Shown: positions 54,881 through 61,010 of the stretch, piece after piece
How the letters are laid out: each line of letters opens with the position of its first letter
How positions within the stretch are numbered: the first letter of the stretch is position 1
DNA from: Planktothrix sp. FACHB-1365
Lineage (GTDB): Bacteria; Cyanobacteriota; Cyanobacteriia; Cyanobacteriales; Microcoleaceae
DNA: 64,000 nt
Reading direction: 5' to 3'
NCBI RefSeq assembly: GCF_014697575.1
Contig: NZ_JACJSC010000019.1
Location: 1-64,000 of the forward strand
Notes under the pieces: model-generated
What the model was told of the DNA's origin: nothing
The model's input: the letters and a program-made list of their open reading frames with translations, nothing else
The model's database searches: none
Position numbers and translations under genes: made by a program

Positions 54881-56218
54881 ATGAGACGACTTTATGATCA
54901 AGCTTTTGAAATTTTACAACAAGAAGTTAAACAGTGCGCTCAAAAGGACTTAGTGGGAGACGTGGGAGCGAAAATTGTTTTAAAACGATTAGAAAAAATG
55001 CGATTACAATCAGGAGAACCCCTGACTTTAGATGAATTAAAAGATTTAGTTTCTGATCAATTTCCGAACTTTAGTGAACCCGTTTTAAAAAAAGCAGCCA
55101 AAGTGAATCGCCCCCCTGGAGTTTTTTCTAAAATTGTTTTAGGAATGGCTGTTTTAGGCGGATTTGCCGGATTAGTTGCTCTAGCTAATTTACCTTATCC
55201 CATGATTCGTTTTCCGGTGGCTAAAACCTTTCCTATTTTATTACTTCCGAGCTATATTAATATGGATTATAACTATCGACAAGCGGTGTCATTAGTTGAA
55301 CAATCCGATCAATTAATTAATCAAGCAACAGCCATTACAGATATTGAATTAGGGGTTGAAAAAGTTAAACAATCTCAAAAGCATCTGGATCAATTACCAG
55401 TTTGGTTTTTAGGCTATTATCCTCAAGCGTATTGTTCGTTTATGGGTTGTATGTGGCGATTTACCTTCGATGAATATGAAAGTGCTCGCAAGAATATAGG
55501 ACGGATGGAATCTAAAATTTTTCAACAAAAAAATGCCTATCAGGAATATACAAAAGCCGAACAATCCATTCAAGAAGCACAGCAAAAATTCCAAAAACTT
55601 CCCCCAGGAAATGAACAACAACAAACCATTAAAGTTTGGCAAACCGCGATTGATCAATTAGAGAAAATTCCTCCCGAAACCTTAGCCGGAAAATTAGCGC
55701 AAAAACAGTTAGCAACAGCGCAACGGGATTTTCAACAACAACTTGGATTTGTGGCGGGAAGTATTAAAGGAAATACGTTAATTGATGCGGCGATGCAATT
55801 TGCCAGTCAAGCTGCAAAAGCTTCTCAAAATCCGCCTCACACTGCTCAAGAATGGCAACAAGTGATTAAATTATGGGAGGAGGCAATTCGTCGGTTAGAA
55901 CAAGTTCCGACGGAAAACCCCAGCTATTCAGAAGCTCAGAAAAAATTAGCAGAATATACAACAAATTTAGGAATATCTCAAACTCGATTACAAACTGAAA
56001 AAGATGCTGTTGAGTTAGTTAAACAAGCAAAATCTGCTATTGCTCAATGGCAAAAATTAGCTCGTTCTAAAGACCCTGATATTGGTGCTTTAATGAGTCA
56101 ATTAACCGATATTATTAATACTTTAGAACAAGTTCCAGCAGGAACAACAGTCAGTCAAGAATCTCAGAATTTATTACGTTCAGCCCAACATACCTGGGAT
56201 AAGTTATCTCTAAATTGA
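54881..56218 (+). CDS. Membrane protein with coiled-coil extracytoplasmic region
   Basis: A 445-residue protein not assigned to a family. The first 75 residues are soluble (YDQAFEILQQEVKQCAQKDLVGDVGAKIVLKRLEK), one hydrophobic helix is at about 85-105 (GVFSKIVLGMAVLGGFAGLVALANL) and the rest (about 130-445) is glutamine-rich and helical with repeated heptad-like segments (QVPTENPSYSEAQKKLAEY, LARSKDPDIGALMSQL). It resembles TPR/coiled-coil scaffolds of cyanobacterial membranes. A GGAGG site lies before the ATG. Confidence 0.7.
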   Translation: MRRLYDQAFEILQQEVKQCAQKDLVGDVGAKIVLKRLEKMRLQSGEPLTLDELKDLVSDQFPNFSEPVLKKAAKVNRPPGVFSKIVLGMAVLGGFAGLVALANLPYPMIRFPVAKTFPILLLPSYINMDYNYRQAVSLVEQSDQLINQATAITDIELGVEKVKQSQKHLDQLPVWFLGYYPQAYCSFMGCMWRFTFDEYESARKNIGRMESKIFQQKNAYQEYTKAEQSIQEAQQKFQKLPPGNEQQQTIKVWQTAIDQLEKIPPETLAGKLAQKQLATAQRDFQQQLGFVAGSIKGNTLIDAAMQFASQAAKASQNPPHTAQEWQQVIKLWEEAIRRLEQVPTENPSYSEAQKKLAEYTTNLGISQTRLQTEKDAVELVKQAKSAIAQWQKLARSKDPDIGALMSQLTDIINTLEQVPAGTTVSQESQNLLRSAQHTWDKLSLN

Positions 56219-56363
56219 TTTGACAATTTTGCTGATTTCTGTACCACTCTATTAATTTTGAAGAAATCAGGTTTATAATTCTCCATCTTTTATGATACAT
56301 TAAAAATTCAGACAAAAAGTTGATATTTTCAGACGGTTTTCCAGAAAATTAACCTCTATAATT

Positions 56364-57458
56364 ATGGCTCAAACACCACAGAATCCTTCTGATTCTCTCT
56401 CCGGGACACCAGATTCTTCGGCGGACACAGCAAATTTAATACAGTTATTACGTCGTAAACAAGGAAATTGGGTCGAGTGGGGTGAAGCTTGTGCTCAGTT
56501 ACAAAAATCCGGTTACAATCCCCAACAAATTTTTGAGGAAACCGGGTTTGAACCCATTCAACAAAATCAAGTGATTGTGGCGGCACAGGTTTTTAGCTCT
56601 TTAGTCAAAGGCAATTTAGCACTTGAAATTCAATCTTATTTTCAACGCAAAGGAAGTGATATTTTATATGAATTTCGGATTCTGAACCAAGGGGAACGAG
56701 TCAGGGCTTCAGAATTTGCAAATCAGCGTCAATTAGATGCCGATGAAGCGAAAGAATTAGCGAAAGCAATCAAAGAATTTTCTCGATTTTCGACTGCTCC
56801 AGACGGTTTTTCTCATCATCCTGGGGATATTTTAGCTTATTACGCTTGGAAAGCCGCCCGACAACATCATGATTTACAACAGCGCTCACGGTTAATTGCA
56901 AAAGGGTTAAAATATGCTCATTCCCCAACAGCTAGAGAAAAAATTGAACAACTGTTAACCGATTTTTCAGTGACGACAAAACGCTCTGCTCCTCGTTTAC
57001 CGATTTATCGTTTAGAAACAGAAGAAGATATCCCTCGTTTAATTCCAGTTGCGGGTGAATTTCCGATTTCATTATCAGACTTTAATACTGTTCCTTTAAT
57101 GGAAGAAATCGGTAAATTTCGTATAGTTAAATCGTCAGGAAATGCCGCTTGGGTGGCTGTTCCAGGGTGGCAAGTGGTGATGAAAGCAGAAGATCCCGTT
57201 GCCATTTTAGGAAATAGCGCTAATTTACCCCATCCCCTACCGAATAAATCGGAATCTGTTTTAATAATTGTAGATCGCGCTCAACGGCAATGGGATACTG
57301 ATGCTTATTTCTTAGTAGAAGGCTCCGATCATTTAGAATTACAATGGTTTGATGAAAACCCGTCAACCCTATTACTCGGAAAATTGATTTTGGTAGTTCG
57401 TCCCAAAAAAGTATTAGATGAGGATCAAATTCATGATGTTTGGCAAACGGATGAATAA
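56364..57458 (+). CDS. raf1: Rubisco accumulation factor 1
   Basis: A 364-residue chaperone. The N-terminal alpha domain (about 20-200) has LLRRKQGNWVEWGEACAQLQKSGYNPQQIFEETGFEP and RILNQGERVRASEFANQRQLDADEAKELAKAIKEF, a linker (about 200-220), and the C-terminal beta domain has LPIYRLETEEDIPRLIPVAGEFP. Raf1 dimers bind folded RbcL dimers and promote assembly of the L8 core of form I Rubisco. No rbc genes are in the window. Length and motifs are typical. Confidence 0.94.
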   Translation: MAQTPQNPSDSLSGTPDSSADTANLIQLLRRKQGNWVEWGEACAQLQKSGYNPQQIFEETGFEPIQQNQVIVAAQVFSSLVKGNLALEIQSYFQRKGSDILYEFRILNQGERVRASEFANQRQLDADEAKELAKAIKEFSRFSTAPDGFSHHPGDILAYYAWKAARQHHDLQQRSRLIAKGLKYAHSPTAREKIEQLLTDFSVTTKRSAPRLPIYRLETEEDIPRLIPVAGEFPISLSDFNTVPLMEEIGKFRIVKSSGNAAWVAVPGWQVVMKAEDPVAILGNSANLPHPLPNKSESVLIIVDRAQRQWDTDAYFLVEGSDHLELQWFDENPSTLLLGKLILVVRPKKVLDEDQIHDVWQTDE

Positions 57459-57500
57459 TTAAGGGTTGAGTTTTATGAAGAAACCAAGTTCTTAAGTTGT

Positions 57501-57518
57501 GCGAGCGTCCTCGCTCGC
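57501..57518. terminator. Short inverted repeat between convergent genes
   Basis: GCGAGCG-TCCT-CGCTCGC is a perfect 7-bp stem 43 bases after the raf1 stop and 42 bases past the convergent lipoprotein stop. It probably ends transcription from both sides; the T-run is weak (CTATTT). The same stem is common in cyanobacterial intergenic DNA. Confidence 0.5.
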
Positions 57519-57559
57519 TATTTACCCCCAAATCTTATAAACGGTTTAGGATTTTAACT

Positions 57560-58441
57560 TTATTTTATTTTATTCTGACGATACCAACGATAACCATAAA
57601 CTGCGCCTCCTAGGAGGAATAAATAAGGACTAAAGGCTAATAACCATAAAGTTAATCCTACTAATAACCAAGTAAATTCTCCCATTGTATGGGTCGCGCT
57701 TCCCCAAGTTTCTTGTATTCTTAATCCCAAATTATCAGGAGTAGAAGCAGCAGAAACTGGCGATTCAAGGGTTAAATTAATTGTGGAATAAGCGACTTGA
57801 TTTTGTAAATTTCTTAACTGAGCATCAATGCGTTCAATGGATTCTCGAATGGTACTTAATTCATTAGCGGCTTTGAGAACGTCCCCAACGGAACCCGAAC
57901 GCTCCATAATTTTTAAGATCATGTCTTCCGATTTGCGTAAATTTCGTAGTCGAGCTTGAAAATCGACTAATTGATCAGAAACATCCTCGGCTGTAATCAT
58001 TTGATTTTCCACCGTTCCTAATTTTGCTAACGCATTTAACGTTGTTTCTAACCGTTGCTGGGGGACTCTAAACTCTAAATAAGCGGTTTGACGCTGACTA
58101 TTATCAGCCGATTTTTGAGCTTCAAATTTTAAAATATCTCCTTGTTGTTTCTGGATAATGGTAGTAATTGATTCTGTCGTTTGATGAATAGATTCCACTA
58201 CTAAAGTCAATTGAGCACGTTTAATCAGTTGAGATTGTTTTTTAGGTTCTGGGGTCGTTTGTTCCGGTGTAGAATTAGCCATTTCGCGGGTATCTGCTGG
58301 GGCTAAAGGTGCAGTGGCGGGAGAACTCATTGTCGCTTTATTCGCCTGACTGCAACTTGATAAGGCTAAAATTGATACCATTAATCCCAGACAAAATCCT
58401 AGCTTTGATGCTGTCCGAGAGCCCATTTGATTCGTATTCAT
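57560..58441 (-). CDS. DUF4349 lipoprotein
   Basis: A 293-residue membrane protein. The signal peptide has the lipobox LSSC with C30 as lipidation site. A disordered region (about 33-65, rich in T, P, Q) precedes a DUF4349 domain (LIKRAQLTLVVESIHQTTESITTIIQKQQGD, LEFRVPQQRLETTLNALAKLGTVENQMITAEDVSDQLVDFQARLRNLRKSEDMIL) with a coiled coil, and a C-terminal transmembrane helix (FTWLLVGLTLWLLAFSPYLFLLGGAVYG). Function is unknown. It is divergent from the helicase gene. Confidence 0.88.
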   Translation of the reverse strand: MNTNQMGSRTASKLGFCLGLMVSILALSSCSQANKATMSSPATAPLAPADTREMANSTPEQTTPEPKKQSQLIKRAQLTLVVESIHQTTESITTIIQKQQGDILKFEAQKSADNSQRQTAYLEFRVPQQRLETTLNALAKLGTVENQMITAEDVSDQLVDFQARLRNLRKSEDMILKIMERSGSVGDVLKAANELSTIRESIERIDAQLRNLQNQVAYSTINLTLESPVSAASTPDNLGLRIQETWGSATHTMGEFTWLLVGLTLWLLAFSPYLFLLGGAVYGYRWYRQNKIK

Positions 58442-58592
58442 GGCGTTACCTTCCTCAAAAAAAGAACCCGATATTACAGCAATATCCTTTTAAAATTTAC
58501 TGTTTCCTGATAAAATTTTAAGCGATATCCCTATAACAATATGTCTAATTTAACCTTTTATTGTTAATAACTCCTTTAATATTGCACCTAAA

Positions 58593-61010
58593 ATGACAGA
58601 CGATTTTGACCTGGATCAAGTTTCCTCCCTCGATTCTCTATCAACCCCAGAAACGGAATTGACGGTTTCTGATGGGACAATAACGAATTCCTTAGAAAAT
58701 ATTGAGAAAGTTCGCGCGTTTCGAGCCGAAAAAATTAAAGAAATTTATCAAAGTTTACGTCCAGGTCAACAACAAATGGCGGATTGGAATGGAGGGCCAT
58801 TAGCGATTTCTGCGGTTCCAGGGGCGGGAAAATCAACAGGAATGGCGGTTGCTGCTGCTTTAGCGATCGCTCATTATCAACTCCATGCTCATCGTCAATT
58901 AGTGATTGTGACCTTTACCCGTTCAGCCGCTGCCAATATTCGAGCTAAAATTACTGAAAAACTTAAAGACCTTAAATTACCTTTAGGCGGATTTGTTGTT
59001 CATACTTTGCATGGTTTAGCGTTAAATATTGCTCAAAAACATCCTGAATTATCAGGATTAAATTTAGAGAATGTCACTTTAATTTTACCCACTCCTAGTA
59101 ATCGAATTACTCGCACCTGTGTTGAGCAGTGGATTACTGCCAATCCTCGTCATTATCAACGGTTAATTGAGGGGGTTCAATTTGATGGAGAAGAAACAGA
59201 AAGGTTAAGAAGGCAATCGGTTTTACGAACAGAAGTTTTACCGAATTTAGCTTGGAAAGTGATTCAAGAAGCCAAAAGTTCAGGACTGCAACCGCAAGAT
59301 TTAAAAGAAATTTCAGAACGAATTCCTGATGATTATGAGATTTTAAAAATTGCTGGGGGATTATATGAAAATTATCAAACTTTATTGCGATCGCAGAATT
59401 TAATTGATTATGATGAAATGATTTTAGCTGCCTTGCGAGTTCTAGAAAATCAAGCAATTCGTCAATTTTGGCAAAATCGAGTATTTGCTGTATTTGAAGA
59501 CGAAGCTCAAGATTCTACGCCTCTGCAAAGTAAACTCTTAAGAATTTTAGCTCGGTCTTCTGAGTCAATTAGTGATGATTTAGAGACTTTAAATTTAGTT
59601 AGAGTCGGTGATCCTAATCAAGCAATTAACTCTACTTTTACTCCGGCTGATCCCATTTATTTTAGGAATTTTTGTAATGAATGTGAACAGTTAAAAAAAT
59701 TAGCGACAATGGATCAAGCCGGAAGAAGTAGCTGCATTATTATTGATGCGGCTAATTATATGTTATCGTGGGTGAATCGCTCCAAATTAGCGGGAAATGA
59801 ACAACCTTTTCGAGAGCAAATGATTCGGTTAGTGGGATGGAATGACCCTCAACCCAATGCAAATCCACCCGCTTATGATCGAGGCTTAGAACTGTGTGAA
59901 CCTGCGGATATTTATCAAACGGTTGAGTGGATTGTGCAACGAATTGTAACAATTTTGAATCATGATCCTAAAGGAAAATTTGCTATTTTAATTCGAGAAA
60001 ATAAACAAGGAGAGTTTATTTCTAACCTTTTAAATAACCCCAAATCATACAATATTAACATACCCGAAGATTTTAAAACTAAAATCCGCATTTATGATGC
60101 GTCTCAACAGGCACGAAATTCTAAAATTCCTGAAGAAATGTTAGCCTTATTGCAATTTTTAGATCGTCCCCATTCACCGGATTATTTAAAATTAGCGTTA
60201 AAAGTCTTAGGTGATCGCAATTTAATTCCGAATTTAGATTATAATAAAATAGCAATTCATCCCGAAGAATTTCTTTATCCTGGCCCCCTTGATCCGCCAC
60301 AGCCTCCAGAAATTCGTCAATGTCGTTATTTTTGTTGTCAATTATTGCAAGCGCGTTTAGAACTACCTCCCTATCAATTAATCTCTTTTTTAGCGTTATC
60401 CCTGCGCTATGAACGAACGGAATTAGCAACGGCCGATAAATTAGCTGAACGCATTGGTCAAAAAACTTTTGGTAGCCATTCTATGGGGACTATTTTAGAA
60501 GTTTTGAATGATATTGTCAGTTCAGAACGATTTGAACCCGTTGATATTGATGAAGAAACTTCTAAAGAAAGTCCCTACACCCGTGACGGTCAATTAACTT
60601 TAATTACCATGCACAAAGCCAAAGGATTAGATTGGGATTATGTGTTTCTTCCCTTTTTACAAGAGTCTACAATTCCGGGGAATTTACGAGTTTTACCGCA
60701 AACGAAATTTTTAGGAGAATTAACCCTTTCTGAAGTCGCTCGTGCTCAAATTCGAGCCGCATCTCATGGACAAGAATTAATTCCTGATGTGATGACTGCA
60801 TGGGAACAAGCCAAGGATTTAAAAATTGCCGAAGAATATCGGTTACTCTATGTCGCCATGACCAGAGCTAAACGTTTTTTATGGATGTCTGCATCGCGTT
60901 TTTCTCCCTACACTTGGCATAAACCCGAAAATCAGCAAGAACAAAAACCCTGTCCGGTTTTTATTGCTTTAAAACAACAATTTCCTCAACATTTTTTAGA
61001 GAAATATTAA
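58593..61010 (+). CDS. UvrD/Rep-family superfamily 1 helicase
   Basis: An 805-residue ATP-dependent helicase. Motif I SAVPGAGKST with GAGKST at 77-82, motif Ia VTFTRSAAANIRAKI, motif II VFEDEAQDSTPLQ (D-E-A-Q), motif III LVRVGDPNQAINSTF, motif V LITMHKAKGLDWDYVFLP and motif VI EEYRLLYVAMTRAKRFLWM are all present. It differs from canonical UvrD/PcrA in the acidic N-terminal extension (about 1-45) and the absence of a long C-terminal extension. A role in DNA repair or replication restart is probable but not shown. Its stop overlaps the convergent dnaE stop by 4 bases. Confidence 0.9.
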   Translation: MTDDFDLDQVSSLDSLSTPETELTVSDGTITNSLENIEKVRAFRAEKIKEIYQSLRPGQQQMADWNGGPLAISAVPGAGKSTGMAVAAALAIAHYQLHAHRQLVIVTFTRSAAANIRAKITEKLKDLKLPLGGFVVHTLHGLALNIAQKHPELSGLNLENVTLILPTPSNRITRTCVEQWITANPRHYQRLIEGVQFDGEETERLRRQSVLRTEVLPNLAWKVIQEAKSSGLQPQDLKEISERIPDDYEILKIAGGLYENYQTLLRSQNLIDYDEMILAALRVLENQAIRQFWQNRVFAVFEDEAQDSTPLQSKLLRILARSSESISDDLETLNLVRVGDPNQAINSTFTPADPIYFRNFCNECEQLKKLATMDQAGRSSCIIIDAANYMLSWVNRSKLAGNEQPFREQMIRLVGWNDPQPNANPPAYDRGLELCEPADIYQTVEWIVQRIVTILNHDPKGKFAILIRENKQGEFISNLLNNPKSYNINIPEDFKTKIRIYDASQQARNSKIPEEMLALLQFLDRPHSPDYLKLALKVLGDRNLIPNLDYNKIAIHPEEFLYPGPLDPPQPPEIRQCRYFCCQLLQARLELPPYQLISFLALSLRYERTELATADKLAERIGQKTFGSHSMGTILEVLNDIVSSERFEPVDIDEETSKESPYTRDGQLTLITMHKAKGLDWDYVFLPFLQESTIPGNLRVLPQTKFLGELTLSEVARAQIRAASHGQELIPDVMTAWEQAKDLKIAEEYRLLYVAMTRAKRFLWMSASRFSPYTWHKPENQQEQKPCPVFIALKQQFPQHFLEKY